Shown: positions 31,605-44,893, numbered from the stretch's first letter. The stretch: DNA of 64,000 nt from Diaporthe sp. PMI_573 (GCA_021399435.1 JAJTUP010000008.1:744001-808000), one strand, 5' to 3'. The notes: generated from the letters alone by a model not told the origin. Numbers and translations are program-made.

Positions 31605-33164
31605 TCAAAGCTTCGCAGCAACGTCTCCCGGCGCCTTGGCCGGCGTCTTGTCCTTGCCCAGGTTCCTCAGCCTCTCGCGCAGCTCCGCCTCGGTGTAGGG
31701 GCTCAACTTGGCCAGGTCGATATCGGCCTCCTTGAGCGTCTTGGCCTTGACCGTCCTGAAGCCCGTCTCGACGCTCGCCGGTCCGTGCTCCACCACGTCC
31801 TTGATGAAGCCAGTCCACGCGTCGAAGCACCTCTTCGACACGGGGCTGTCCATGAAGACCATTGGGAAGCAGTGGGGCATGGCCTCGTACTCCTCGAAGA
31901 CGATGGGCACGTTGTCCGAGTGCAGCTTGACGGCCATGTACTTGTCCTCATCCGCCAGCAGCTCCCACCCGCACGACATGTACACCGGCGGGCAGCCCTC
32001 CCAGCTCTTGGCCGTGATGAGGGTCGCCAGCGGGTGTGCGATGAAGGCGTCCGCGCAGTACAGCATTTTCCGGGGCGGGTTTGCGGGCCACGCCGGGCAG
32101 GACGGCCGCTCCATCTTCTCGAGGCCCTGCAGCATTGGGAGATAGTCGAAGGCGGCGTTGTTTTTGCAAGATGGCGAGGAGTGGGTGAGGTCCAGCCACG
32201 GGGAGCTGAGGGCGAGGCCACCCGGTAGGTAGGGTGTGACCTCCTGGCCGAACCACTGGATCTTCGTGTTGGTCCTTTGGAATTCTAGCAGCAGCTGGGC
32301 AAGGGCCATGCACAGGTTGCCTCCAGCACTGTGTCACTGTTAGCTTGGCACCATTCGCGAGCAGATGTAGAGAATCGAGAAGGAGGCTCACCTGTCACCG
32401 GAAAAGACCACATGCTCCGGCTTCACGGCCTCGTGGAAAGCCCCCAGTGGCGGGTACAGCAGAGTCAGGTACGACTGCAGCGCGTCGACCAGTGCTGCCG
32501 GGAAAGCATGTTGTGGAGCCAGCCTGTACCGCACCGAGTAGCAACGTCCGCCAGTCATTTTGGCGAGCTTCTTCGTCCCGGGCCGATGCGTAGCCGGGTC
32601 CATCAGGTAGTAAGCGCCACCGTGGAAATAGAGGATAGTCGCCGGGCTTTTCACTTCCTTCATCATCTCGGTGTACTTTTCGGCCTCGGTGATGGGCGGC
32701 AACCGGGACTGGGGTGTCGCTCCAGCTCGGTAGCCTTGCCACTCGGCCTCGACGGGGACAGCCTCGGGCCACTCAATACCCTTCAGCGGTGGCGGAGGAC
32801 TACCGTTACTGCTGGGCTGGCGCATATTCTCCACGGCCCGGACGACAACATCACGCATACTGGTCTCCTTGGGGCTGGGTGCCGTGTACTTGGCAACCCA
32901 GATACGGCCCTTGATGCCCGGGTCCTTGTTGAGAAGCTTCTGGGTCGAGGATATGGTGGTGGGTTTTGATGGGGTGAGGAAGGACCGGAGAACGGCCACT
33001 GTCAACTCGGTCCTCAAGTCGAGATACTTACTCGGCGGCGACATTTGTAGCACATGCAACAGGGCCACGCGTGCCACCAACGGCAGCTTGGGCAAGATCT
33101 GCATGTACATCTTTAGAGTGTCGGCGTCCATCTCGAAGAGGCTTGGCTTTTCGTATGAAGACAT
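31605..33164 (-). CDS. Alpha/beta hydrolase, HSL-type lipase/esterase
   Basis: Serine hydrolase of the hormone-sensitive-lipase (alpha/beta hydrolase-3) group, likely acting on a lipid, steroid or acyl ester in the cytosol or on ER membranes. Exons 33164-32392 and 32328-31605 give 498 aa. The oxyanion motif HGGAYY begins at H181. The nucleophile motif GDSAGGN (256-262) is created by splicing, with intron 32329-32391 cutting the serine codon (S258). Between them are the conserved YSVRYRLAPQHAFPAALVDAL segment and, later, the acid/histidine region (CGWELLADEDKYM; EEYEAMPHCF). The N-terminal about 150 residues form a cap with helical sequence. Start chosen at ATG 33164. Same strand as the DHCR24-like gene, 771 bp apart, which suggests, but does not prove, related substrates. 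Confidence 0.85.
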
Positions 33165-36100
33165 TGTGAGAGTTGACGCCGGTGGTAAGAGAGTGGACAA
33201 GACGGTTAGGTATATAGGGGCAACGAGAGTGCAGTATGGCTAAGAGGACGGCTGAGGGTCTCAACAGGCAATGCCTGTCCGTCGCGGAGAGAGGCCGGTT
33301 CGTCTTCTTTTTTTTGCAGAGCCTGGCTCCCTGCAGTACGTGATAGGATCTCCTTGTAATGGGTATGAGAGGAATGAAACAATGGAACCGGGACCCTAAC
33401 AGAGCAGGTCGGATGCGAAGCAGGGCACAACTTTATTTATGCGGCAGCAGCGGTGTCGCGCATCAGGCGAAGACCTTATGGGGAAATTGAGGAAAGACGG
33501 CGAGCAGGGTGTACCGGGTACTGCGTTTGATGTACGTCCTGACTTGGACCACTAAGTACCGTACACTTTGGGATGCAGGGTCACCCTTCCTGACGATTCT
33601 GATCCCCCAACGGTGTTGTCTGCGGGTCGGTGGCCTGCGATGAACCACGCTCCAGCTTACCGCCTTGATGATGTGGGACGCCGAGTTTACAGGAGCGCCG
33701 ATGGGAAAATGATTTGGTGAGTGGCGGGAAGGAGAGATAGATAGTCGCCCCCTTAGACCGCTCGGAAGCAGATTTGACGGCCTGAATGACCAAGCCCATG
33801 GTCAAGCGCGTGCTGCTTTGTAGGAGGTCACTGGACTGGAGGGGTTGTACCTCGGCAAGGTTGCTCCGAGAGGAGGGTGGCAATCGTGCCTCGTACGGTC
33901 CGAATGCGAGGGCCAATGCGGCTAGCGAGGTCGAGGTTTAGTGTGGTGTATCATATGCCGGCATCCACTCTTCAACGTCTTTGTCGCGGCCAGAAGGCCA
34001 TATATAGAAACTGCATCGTCAGTCAACTACGGCTCGTGCGGGACAGGTGCAGTGAGTTCTCCGAGAATCAGCTCTTGGCCAGGAGGAACAGGACGAGGGT
34101 CGAAATGAAATGCAGAATGGAGTCCAATTCTGCCCCCGGCCAGCACAGCAAAGCAGTGCGACCCACACCATCGAGGCCTTTACACAGTAGAAGTATGTTT
34201 CTAAAGCGAGACTTGTCGGTCTGATCTTCAGCCCCGGTTGGCCCTATTGCTGTTCTCCTGGATTGCTATTATAGGCCTGGGGCAGCTTAGAAACGAATGG
34301 AAACAAGCGACCAGGCGCGTTGCGTGTGCTCAGGTAGAGTAGAGGGCAGACCCTTTCCCGAGATGCCGAGCGACTGCCCCGTGGCTCAGTTGGAAACTGT
34401 TGAAGCTTTGTCCGAGTCGGACTGCTATGGAATTGAGAGTGTCGTCTGGTGTCCCAGACGTGACAGCTCGCAAGATGGTCTCTAAATGCTCACTAGCCCC
34501 GCGAGAGATGAGACGATGAGCCCGCGACGAGAGCGCCAATGCGCTTGCGACGGCGACAGACCAGGGGGGAAAGCGCCAAGGGAAAAGTCATTCGACAGAC
34601 TCGAACGAAAGGAGTAGAACGGCCCAGTCGATGCTCTGTTGAGGCAAGGGTCTGTCTGGGAGAGGACGGGTCACCGCGACTGTCGTTGTCATGGGAGATG
34701 GCGATGGACGGATTCCCAGCACAAATGCGGACACTGGCCGGCGCAAAATGGGGGGGGGGACCTCAGTCGCGACAGTCGCCCTTCTAGGTATAGTCTCGCG
34801 GGTCCAGCCGCACCTCCCCAGAGACCGTGCACTAGCACCGACACGCTGGGAGCGTTGCGCCCACATGTTAGTGCATTATCAGACGGATCCACCACGACCA
34901 CACAGTAAAGAGAGCGACGACGACGACGCCGGCAGTGTTTTCCATCCAAAGCTTCCACACCAGTTCGACGGCCCCACCACACCTCAGACCCTATCTATCC
35001 CTCACCACCCCATAGGAACGGTTCTTGGCTAAACGAGTGAAACAAAAGTTCCAACCGAAAAACCATTGCCACTGGTATTGCTGCGGTTTGCAACGCGGCT
35101 GAATTTATGCTTGTTGGCCCGCTGTCCGCCCGTCCCAACCCGTCCCACCATTTTGGGAACCATCAATAACAGCTCTTATGATTTCCGGGCGCAGCAGCGT
35201 GATAAGATGTCCATATAGATGGGTGCTCCCGGTCGCGCTGGCCGATGAGGTAGCAATCCGCGTTTCAGCGTCGCAATGATCGGCCTCGCGTATCGCCCCT
35301 GTTAACAAAAGTCGCCCATTCCACCAGCTCACCTCCATCGACTTAGCTCATCCATGTAATCCCAGCCAGCCCACTGCAGCTCGTCAAACACCCAGTACAT
35401 TCCTGGAACGCCACAACTGTTGTAGACACACCTTTCAGGCAATGTGTCTCGTCAGTGGCCTTTTACCTCAAACACGTCGTGACCTACCGTCCGGCTTCGG
35501 GCCCAGTCTTGAAGCTCGGAGCTCGACGCTCGTGCATGGAAACGCTTTGCAAACTTACGAAAAGCCCTCGGCCGGCGAAGGACGATGATACTGGAGATCC
35601 TGCCTTAAAGCCGTGGCATCGGATCCAGAGTGCTTCAACATAACTCTGTCCCTGTCAGACATGACCAATCGGTTGTTCAGGCAACTCAGCAGCCCAAATG
35701 AAGATCGATCGTCTGATCCTCCGTGAAGCTTCGCGATCTTGACGTCTTCGAGAGATATCCGGGATGTTGAAACATTTTCCCTCCCCAACTCAAAGGCAAG
35801 GGACCCCGCCCAACCTCGCCCGCCAGTGCGTGCCGAGCCTGCCTAAGCACCACGCCCGGAGGGCCAATCGCGGGCCTCGAGAGCAGGCAGGAACAGCCAA
35901 GAGAGGCCGGCTGACGTTGGGGAATTTTGACAGCTCGTAGTGCGAGACGCCACTGTCTCCCATATATGCTCTTGGGAGTGTCGCGGTTGGCTCAAGAGAC
36001 TGACCAGCTAGACCGAGCTGGACGTATCTCGACCCCTTGAAACAAACAAACAAACAAACAAGGTCCCTTAGCCCAGGCTGGGCAGTCGCATCTCTGCCCT

Positions 36101-38464
36101 GTGTTACTACGTTCGCGGGCTGATGCAGCCGGTGCCGATGGTGTAATATGCGTTTACACTGCTTCCCGATCCCTTCACTCGTTGCCTACGTGCTCTCAGC
36201 CGCTCGTCACACAACGAGCCCCGGTGATCCGGGCCCGGATCCGCATTGCAGGCTCGTGACGGCCACTGGTCTTGTGCAGCGATGGCATCGAAGCCAGATC
36301 TGCTCTGTATTGCGATCAATGGCTTGGTCTGGGAGTGTCTTGGTCAGTTCATAACGTGAAAGATGTCCACAAGGGAGCCTGACCTTTAGCCTTGGAGTCA
36401 ACTTATCGTTCCAACCACCGCAACCTGTTGTATGTGGAGGAACCATGTTTGCTGTTCGCTCAGCCCATTGACATTACTCGGCGCTTGAATTCTTCCCTTG
36501 GCCCAGTGCAGTCAAAGTACTGAAGGGGCAGCCCTAGGATCGAGGTTTCCTCGAATGGACTCCAAATCCAATCCGCACTGCGTCCAACCTCCAAGAATGG
36601 CCTTCAATTATTTATCATTTTCAAAGATGGACTACAGCTAGATTGTCCGGCAAATCTTCATTCCTGCTCATGGAGAACCTTGAAGGAGCCTGAAAGCTCT
36701 CAGTGCCACTCATAGGTTTTTTCAAGCATGAAAAAGACGCCGATTTCGATACATGGTCATGTATGCAGACCCCCAAGGGATGGCTGACCTGACAGGGTTG
36801 GGTCAAACCATCTCCTCAAGTACCTCAAGAGTGACTGCGGACTTTTACGCACCCCATCCCCAATGATATTAGTTAGACAGCACAATATCACGAACTTACT
36901 TAGACGTATTCACACACGTGCCATTCACAGGCTCGTGATTCGTGTGGCTAAGTATTGAAGGAATGAATCCGGACGTGGGATAAGGTTTTAGTGCTCATAC
37001 ACGTTGGTTGGAGAGCAATGTGCTGTGAGGAAACAGAGACAGGTAGTGCTCTGACTTGCAAATTCATTCACAATAACACAAACGGTAGGCCTTTCGTATA
37101 CCATTTTGGCTTCATGAAAGCTGCTGGCTGTGGCTATTCCATTGATGTTGCACGGGAAGGCCAAAGGGTGAGGGATGCCCACATGAGAGAAAGCATTCCA
37201 TCACTCAAAAGCCGACTCATAATATATGTGGGGCTCTCCGACAGTTTCAAAGCTTTTGTTTCTTCCTGGACCTTCAATGACTCCTGTTTTACCGAAGCAA
37301 AGAATCTTACATCTCTGTATTTCATCACTGAACGCGAAGAGACCGTTGACTCTGTCTCTCGAGTTCTATCATTCTCATTTCAAAACCGAATGAACCAGGG
37401 CTAGCCATCCTGAACATCCAAATTTGGTCAACATGTATGTGTTGTAATTCATGGTATGTTTGCACTCCTAGGCTGCCTCGTGATGATATCAGCTACGTAC
37501 ATTAAACCTTGGTTGAATGACTGCGTCTCGGTCGTTCTGTATTGGCAAGAAGTTTTAAGGCCAATGCCCCTGGTTTGTCACACCATTCCCGGACATCAAT
37601 GTTTCTTTGATTTCCGGCTTTTCGCATCCTTCAGAACAAGACCGTGCCACGAGAGGCAAAACAACCTGAGATGAGGGTGCCAGAGTTGGCCCTCGCATTT
37701 ACAGTGTGGACGTTCGTAACTAACCAGCCGCGCATATTTGAAGGCCGTTCTTTCGTCTCTGCCGTCGTGACGTTTTCTGCAAAAAGGTTTCCACTTCTCA
37801 CACTCGCTCTGGATACCACTTATCGAATTTGCTATCGGAAACATGCGTCCCAAAGCAGTTACCCCTCATCCGGCCTCTTGAGGTTCCTCGACAAAAAGAG
37901 TCCAGAGTTCATTGACATACATGCAAATCGAATGTTCGCTCCCAGTCAAGTGCTCAGGGCCCGGCTCCGGGGCTCCTGGTGGTCACGATAAGCGCCCGTT
38001 GAGATGGCTGAGAGCAGGACCACGTAATTCATCGCTTTCGATAATCCGTATGCGCGTCCTAAATGACTTGGTCGTGCCTCGTCGATCAGGACACATCTAT
38101 TAAAGGAGATCTGGACATGTTTGGTGAGACCAAGGTCCCGAGGGCCCCGAGCTCCGTGGCAAGCATCCAGTACAGCGGGTCGAGTAGCAGAATGGATTTG
38201 CTTACTCATTATATTTGGTTCACACTGGTGAATGAATATCCCGTAGTCCCGAGCCGGCGCATACGCCTTCCGAAAAAGGTATAAATTGAGAACATCCGGG
38301 GTCGTCCAAGTCTCCGGTGCTTTGGGAACAGGTTTCAATATAATGCACCCGTAAACGGGGTAATTGTAATTGAAAGTATAAGGTCCGGCTTGTTATCAAA
38401 GAGACCTGACACTGAAAGACTTCCATGCACTGCCCAAAATTGAAACCACCAATCGAACATAAAC
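33165..38464. other. Long gene-poor spacer (5.3 kb)
   Basis: Largest empty interval in the window. Frames up to about 137 codons occur on both strands without a domain, and many overlap. Base composition shifts from balanced (33-36.4 kb) to clearly AT-richer (36.5-38.4 kb). An (AAAC)n tract lies at 36040-36061. The first 250 bp belong to the hydrolase promoter and the last 300 bp to the carboxylesterase promoter. Confidence 0.5.
36040..36061. repeat. (AAAC)n microsatellite
   Basis: Five perfect tetranucleotide units within the 5.3 kb spacer. Confidence 0.9.
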
Positions 38465-40162
38465 ATGCCTCACCCAACGCCCACGTCTACCGAGACAATT
38501 AACATACCGACTTTTGGAGATGTAAAAGGTCTTGTGTATACCAGTGGAGCGCGCCAATTCCGTGGAATACCTTATGCTAAGCTTACAAAACGATGGACTC
38601 GCTCTGTGTTAAACACATCTCTGCCAGATGGCTTCCATGACGGAACCCAACACGGGTAAGATGCCTAAAGAATGCTGCCCGAGACAGACTGTTCTGACAA
38701 AAGCAGCCCGATTTGCCCACAGCCCCCTCAATACACATGGGGCAGCGAGTTGGTGCCTGTGCCACCAATTCCCTATTTCAAAAAGGACGTCGAAGATGAG
38801 CTGAACTGCCTAAACCTCAACATCGTCCTGCCGCCTGCCTCCCAGACCAAGAACCTCCCTGTCATGGTCTGGATCCACGGCGGCTCCTTCCTCTTCGGCT
38901 CCTCCACCAACCCCTGTTACGACATGGTCAAACTGGTCAACCACTCATCCTCGATCGGCGCCCCCATCATCGGCGTCAGCATCAACTACCGCGTCGGGCT
39001 CTTCGGTTTCCTCGCCTCCTCCGCCATCGCCGATGACCTGAAGGCAGACGGCCTCGCGGGCGCCGGAAACTTCGGCCTCACAGACCAGCAGACTGCCCTG
39101 CACTGGGTGCACCGCTACATCGCGAGCGTGGGCGGCGACCCGGACAACGTCACCATCTTCGGCGAGAGCGCAGGCGGCATGAGCGTCGCTCACCAATTGT
39201 GGGCGTCCGAGCCGGCGCCCTTTGCGCGCGCCATCAGCATGTCTGGTACTATCAACACGATCCCTATCTGGTCGCTTGAGGAGCACGAGAGGCGGTTCCG
39301 GGGCCTGTTGAGGCATCTCAGGATTGAGGGGGCGGACGCCACAGCGCTGGCGAAGCTGCGGGATGCGCCGCAGGAGGCGATTGCTACGGCGACGTGCGAG
39401 ATCGAGGGAACCATGGGTGCAACGGGGAACCCTTGTGCTGATGGGTGGTACCATTCGTATCAGCCTTCACTGCGAGACGGGGGCATTATTTCGCCACCGG
39501 AGTGGTTGAAGGGGTACATGATTGGCGATGTCAAGGACGAAGCGGCCATGTTCCGTGGCAGCCTGCACGACCAAGACTACACGTCTATCCTAGGCCACTT
39601 CAGTGGATTCTTAGGAGAGAGGCATGCCGCGGATTTGCTGCAGAGATACGGGATATCAGGCGATTTGTCACACGAAGAACTGGATCTGCGCTTTGAGAAG
39701 ATGGCCACTGAGGGTCTATTCTGGATACAGACCTACTTGCACGCACATGCGTCCAAGGTTGAGAGGACGTACGCATACCATTTTGACCAGGTCTCCCAGC
39801 TGGAGACATCTTTCAAGGGGCTGGCACACCATGCGGTTGAGCTGGTTTTTGTGTTCCAAACCCTTGAAGAGAAAATGACGGAAGAGGAGATGAAGTTGTC
39901 GCGGAAATTGGGAACGGACTTTATTCAGTTCGCGCATGGTACCGATCCCTGGAGGAGGTTTGAAAAGGGGAATTGGAGGGTCTACGGCCCAGATAACAAA
40001 TGGGACGTCAAGAGCGAGGATGAAGACAAGGCCGTGAGGAACTACGCACGCATGGTGGGCATCCTCGAAGAGGGCTTGTTCCCAAAGTGGTCTGAGGCGC
40101 TGGATTATGTGATTGATAGGAGGTGGTTTCTGGGTGCAGTGCTTCCCAGCAAGGATGCATAG
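38465..40162 (+). CDS. Type-B carboxylesterase
   Basis: Carboxylesterase/lipase of the cholinesterase-like family. Exons 38465-38655 and 38707-40162 (intron 51 nt) give 548 aa. No signal peptide is visible (MPHPTPTSTETINIPTFGDV), so an intracellular enzyme is likely. Motifs in order: QFRGIPYAKL, the cysteine pair region GPICPQPPQYTW and ELNCLNLNIVLP, oxyanion HGGSFLFGS starting at H121, NYRVGLFGFLAS, QTALHWVHRYIASVGGDPDNVTIFGESAGG with nucleophile S218, and a candidate catalytic histidine at 438-439 (AHHAVELVFVF). Two acceptors three bases apart (38703 or 38706) both keep frame; the second gives the usual HGPICPQ. It lies in an AT-rich neighbourhood next to a transporter, an acetyltransferase and a regulator. 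Confidence 0.88.
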
Positions 40163-42175
40163 CACACTACATCCCTCTAGACCATCAAAATCCTTCGTGA
40201 TATCAACACACAGAACAGTGGGCTTTACAATGGGAATCCCAAGGCCACCTATTGTGCAGTATTAGATTATTGAATACATATTGGCACCAATAGAATCGTG
40301 CAATACCCTGCTTGTATGAGACGACTGCTGTCAAATTCATTAGACAGTAGGTACGTTGCAGTTCACAACAGAGGAATACGAGCACGAGCGGGTGGCAGTT
40401 GTTGGCTGCCACCACCCATCGGTCACAAAAGTCCCGGTGAGGTACCTTAGGGTAATCAATACCCGCATATGGGAGTGATTTCTTCTCGTAATTTGGGTTA
40501 TTGATCCCAGTAAACGAGGCCGCTCCGGGCCAAGGTGCTCTCTCTACTGACTTCAAAGGTTCTCCTGCATATATGAGTAATTATTGGCAGCGTGGATTCT
40601 CAGTCGAAATTGCTGGAATACACAATCCAAGAGGCTATACTGTGGCTTAATTCTACATTGTACTCATTCCACTGAGTTCTTTGGCGCTTTTACTTTTTGG
40701 TCACCTCATGTGATTGTTGAATGAATATTCGGAAACAGGTCTTGATGTTGCCGTGTCTGCAGTCATGGTGCGCTCCATGTCTGACCAATAGCATTACACG
40801 GAAATGTGTTTGCCCATAACCTCAAGCGTTCGATTTATCAAACGAGCAGTAATAGCACCTGAGCCAGGACTGGATCATAGTTTTCACGCTTCAATAGTCG
40901 CGTAGCCATCAGTCGCCTAGAGATACTTGCTCCCTATACTACCAGTGCGATAATGCCGGCACTCCATGCCAGCCCGTGTTCCCGCAGCTTGAATACCATG
41001 GCGGTTCGATGCCAAGCTCAAACGCGTTAACCATTTTCGGTAGCTGTAGGCGCGGCGGATACAGGACCAAGATAGCCGACCAAGGGCGCATCTGGGATCT
41101 TGACCTACACTGTAGATAACAGCCGCAACACGGCCCTCGAAAGCCCGGCGAGCGTGGCGGCAATTCTCCATAACACTGATCAGTCACTTCTCACTTTCAC
41201 CCTCCCTGGGCAATACATTTCGCCCAGAGGTGCTGCCCCCGTTTATCCCACACCCGGAGCGCATGTCTTGTTTCATTCGGGATATAGGCGAAGGCCCCGC
41301 TGAGGCGCTCAGCACACGTGACACCAGTCAAACCATATCCGCCGCGAACTTGATCCGAGACCTCGTCGCTGGACCGAAGGTTAACGGCGTCATCTTGGAA
41401 AACAGTGGTGCGGACTTGGTGGTCCGAGTCATATCAATTGATCGAACCAAAGAGCAGGTCGTCTTCCAAGCACTACATACTTGTCTTTTCCCCGCCTTAG
41501 GCTGACGCAATTGGAATCATACAAAGTTTATATGCTCGATTCTCGAAACACGATCACCGCAGATGCCGAGAGCCATGTGACTCGATTCCATCGTTTGACT
41601 TGTTGGCGTGGCAGAGCCGGCGTCCTCACGCCTACTTTACAATGTTCTAGCAGCACCCCTAGAATTGGATGAATTACATCGTGGCAGTCGACTTGATGGC
41701 CGTTTGGGATGGAAATGTTGTATATGACGCCTACCTAGTTATCATCTTTCAAGCATTCCTTTCGCATATGTGCGGCATGTATCTGTAGGAAGCAACCTCA
41801 AGTGCTTGAAAAGGCAAGGACTTTGATCAATATATCCAGAATCCGGTGTTTCGCGGAGCTGTTGTCTTCACATTGAAATTTGCTTTATGTAGAGAATTGC
41901 GCATAGACCAATCACTAGCATTTCATGATAGATACATAATTACGAACCATAGACTACATATATAGGTGCAAACTGGGAGCAGCAACTTGAATGAGCAAAC
42001 CAGGGGCAATGCTGAAGATCCGATTCTTTCGATTCAACAGTCCAAGTTGCCCGCAACTACCTTCCAATCCAAAAACTACAAGGCAAATCATATTGTCGCA
42101 TAAGAAATTCGCCCCGCTCAGTCCATCACTGTACTCCTGGGGTGTCATCCCCCAGCACGCCTCAGGCTTCCCCTA
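40163..42175. other. AT-rich intergenic between esterase and MFS gene (2 kb)
   Basis: 3' flank of the esterase on the left and of the MFS gene on the right. ORFs are short with no recognisable domain. Composition is AT-richer than in the left part of the window. No repeat structure stood out. Confidence 0.5.
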
Positions 42176-44170
42176 TCATTGCGAGGTCATTAAGCCGCCC
42201 TGCTTCTCGAGCAGCTCGTAATATCGAGGCGCCAACGCCTTCCTGATCTTCTTTCCCCAGATGATTAATGGCACGAATAACATGCTGATGGCGAACGAGA
42301 TCAGGCCGGCGGTGATGAACATGTTCGACAGGCCGCTGTTCTGCAGCCAGGGAGTGATGACAAAGGGGATCGGGATGCCGACGGCGTTTCGCACGAATGC
42401 GATGCCGACAAACGCCTCGGCCGTCAGCGGTCGGTACGCGTCGATGACTAGGGTCAGGGCGGCGTCGCCTATTGCGCCGAGGCCGAAGGCATAGAGGCCG
42501 CCTCCGATCGAAGGGAAAATCCAGTGCATACCCTGACTTTTTGTCAATGTCGATGATCATATTTTGAAAGCAAGGTTCGAAATGGGAAAACAAGAGTTTA
42601 CACTTACGCGGTCTGCAGTCGTGCCGAACATGATGATGCCCCCGGCCATGAAAAGCGCAGGCGGCAGCAGGAGATATAGCCGCATCTCGGGCTCGTAGTA
42701 GCCGCCGTTGCGCTTCGCGAGCCAGCGCACGGAGCGGTCGCTCAGCAGGCCGGAGTAGAAGCTGCCGAGCAAGTTGCCGACGAAGGGTCCCAGGTTCATT
42801 AGGCCGATGCCGTCCGTGTTGAAGTTGTACGGCGGCTGGGTGAAGATGATGGGGATGATAGATGCGATGATCACGAGCCAGGTTATGCCCGCGGCGTACT
42901 GGAGGGCGCTAAAGGCGACATGGGGCAGCAGAATGGTGTAGGCCGGGAAGTACGCGATCTTCCAGAGCGACTCCGAGGAGTATGTGACCCAGCGGAGGCG
43001 TTGGCGGTAGGTGGCCGGTGGTATGGACTCGGTCCCTCTGGCGTCGCTGCTTGTCTGGTGGAGGGAGATGTTTAGACCGTCTTCGGCCTTTTCTTTCTCG
43101 TCTTCACACTCCTTTTGTACTCTTCCTAAAGGTTGGGCTCCAGAGACGCCTTCCACCACTGGGACATATTTCGTCTCTTCGTACCCGAACAAGAAGATAA
43201 TGCACACGAGCGTCATTGATATTGCGAGGGCAAGGTATGACCTTCGCCAACCGGTGTACTTCGCCTGGATACCTGCCGCCATGGGAGTCAAGAAGCTTCC
43301 CACCATGACACCGGTGATATAGAAGGCATTAGCCGTGCCGCGCTGGTGTACAAAGAAGATGTCTGCGATCTGGACGGTGAATGTAAACAATTAGAGGTCT
43401 CTTTCTCTTCTTCACAAAGATTCCTGGATTCAGGAAACGCTCTGAGGGAACTCACCGTCATCTGGACCACTGTCTCATTTGTTGCACCCGCCAGACCATA
43501 AAACAGGTTGGTCAGGTAAAGCTCCGCGTCGGTTTTCATATACGTCGACCACCAACTCACCGCGGCCATGGCCACAGTTGACAATACATATGTTGAGCGA
43601 CGTCCATACTTCTTCGTCAAGGGGATGAAGAACACACAACCCATTGCCAGGCCGGCCAATTGGGCTGACTGGGTATTGTTGAGCTGCTCGAAGCTCAGGC
43701 CTAACTCGGGGGACATCTGCTGCCAGAAACGGGTTTGTACGGATAGCCTGTAGGGGGTCAGTAACAAGATTGAAAGATGGACATCGATGAAATGCAAGGC
43801 GACGGACAATACGGAGGGAAGAAACGAGGAGAGGCTCACGCTGTGAAAACCGCCACGGTCTGCGCCATCACAAGCCCAAAATTGAACACCTTGCGCCACA
43901 TACTCCAGTTCTGTGACTCGCTGCGTCAACACAGTCCTGCCTCAGCATGTGAAGGGAAGCGAGTGGTTTAACACACCAGTGGGTCGTTGGGATCGTTGGA
44001 AGGAATAGGGAAGCGGACGAAAGTGTCGGACTCGTCCATATTGTCTTGTTGTTTTTTGTCAGCGGATTCTGTGCGACATCTTCTCTCGAAGGCAGAGATA
44101 AACAGAACTCACGATGAACCAAGAGAACATCGCCTGGTGCGCGATCTCCGCCGGTGTCGTGAGCAGACAT
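42176..44170 (-). CDS. MFS transporter (DHA1/HOL1-like)
   Basis: Predicted plasma-membrane major-facilitator transporter, likely proton-coupled, substrate unknown. Six minus-strand exons: 44170-44113, 44044-43977, 43910-43840, 43747-43456, 43369-42608 and 42532-42176, giving 535 aa. All joins keep frame and recreate the family pattern: HHNMDESDTFVRFPIPSNDP before NDPLNWSMWRK (the third acceptor at 43911 is needed to give NDPLNW), then helix 1 and motif A-like KKYGRRSTYVLSTVAM. The two six-helix halves are split by a long charged loop (GVSGAQPLGRVQKECEDEKEKAEDG). Late helices include GGGLYAFGLGAIGDAALTLVIDAY. The second intron ends after a strong CTGAC branch point. Divergent from the GNAT gene, sharing a 723-bp promoter. 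Confidence 0.85.
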
Positions 44171-44893
44171 GTTGATGATTCGATTGTTTTGAATTTTGAT
44201 GCCTCCTGTCGAAGGTACGTTCAAAGCCACAGGCTTGTGAGAGAAAATATACGACGTATGGCAGTAGGAGTGGTTCACTGCTGAATGAATTGATGGCCAG
44301 TGGGTTCAGACTCTATTCCAGATCCACAACTGGCATTTGGTATCCCTTCGTGGTGAGCTGGGGCCCGTTCATTCAAATACACCAGCTCTCCATCGATGAG
44401 TTGGTGCCAAACAGTCTTGAGTTAAGCGGTGGTGTCGGCGACAGTGGCGGAGAGATGATGCATGTGTCTAGCTGGGCAGCCACCTTGCCGTTCTAGGTAT
44501 GGAAAGTGTGAACTCGAAGGTGCGAGCGTGATACAGTGATAAGAGCGCGTCCTCCATGCCACGCGACGCCCTCTGCCATAATACCCTTGGATCTCCTTGT
44601 TCCCCTGCCACCTAGATCGCCGTATCTATCGTTTGGCAATCTGTGGGGTCTGGGGTCTGGGGTAAAGGGGTATGCCACTTCGCCTAAAAGAGAAACCGTA
44701 TGCGCCAGCTGAGGCAGGTGGCTTTGCGCATGGCCGTCTCCGCGTGCAAATGCTGAATAGGGACTGGTGTAAACCTTCGATGGTATCAGCCGTCCTCGAT
44801 GGTCAGTAACAAGGTTCTGGGAGACCAAGCGTATAAAAGCGAAAGGAGCGATGAGGATCGACTTTTCCATTAGGAGGCACGCCAGTGCTAGTC
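44171..44893. promoter_or_regulatory. Bidirectional promoter MFS / GNAT
   Basis: Lies between the divergent starts of the MFS transporter and the acetyltransferase. It includes three CGG triplets in the same orientation at 44427, 44436 and 44448 (spacings of 6 and 9 bases), the core recognised by many Zn2Cys6 factors, and such a factor is encoded 1 kb away. Also a short G-rich stretch with repeats of GGGGTCT at about 44644-44664. Binding is inference. Confidence 0.4.

Noticed and set aside
36991..37404. 137-codon frame in the large spacer
   Set aside because: No domain, no splice context, AT-rich; judged chance.
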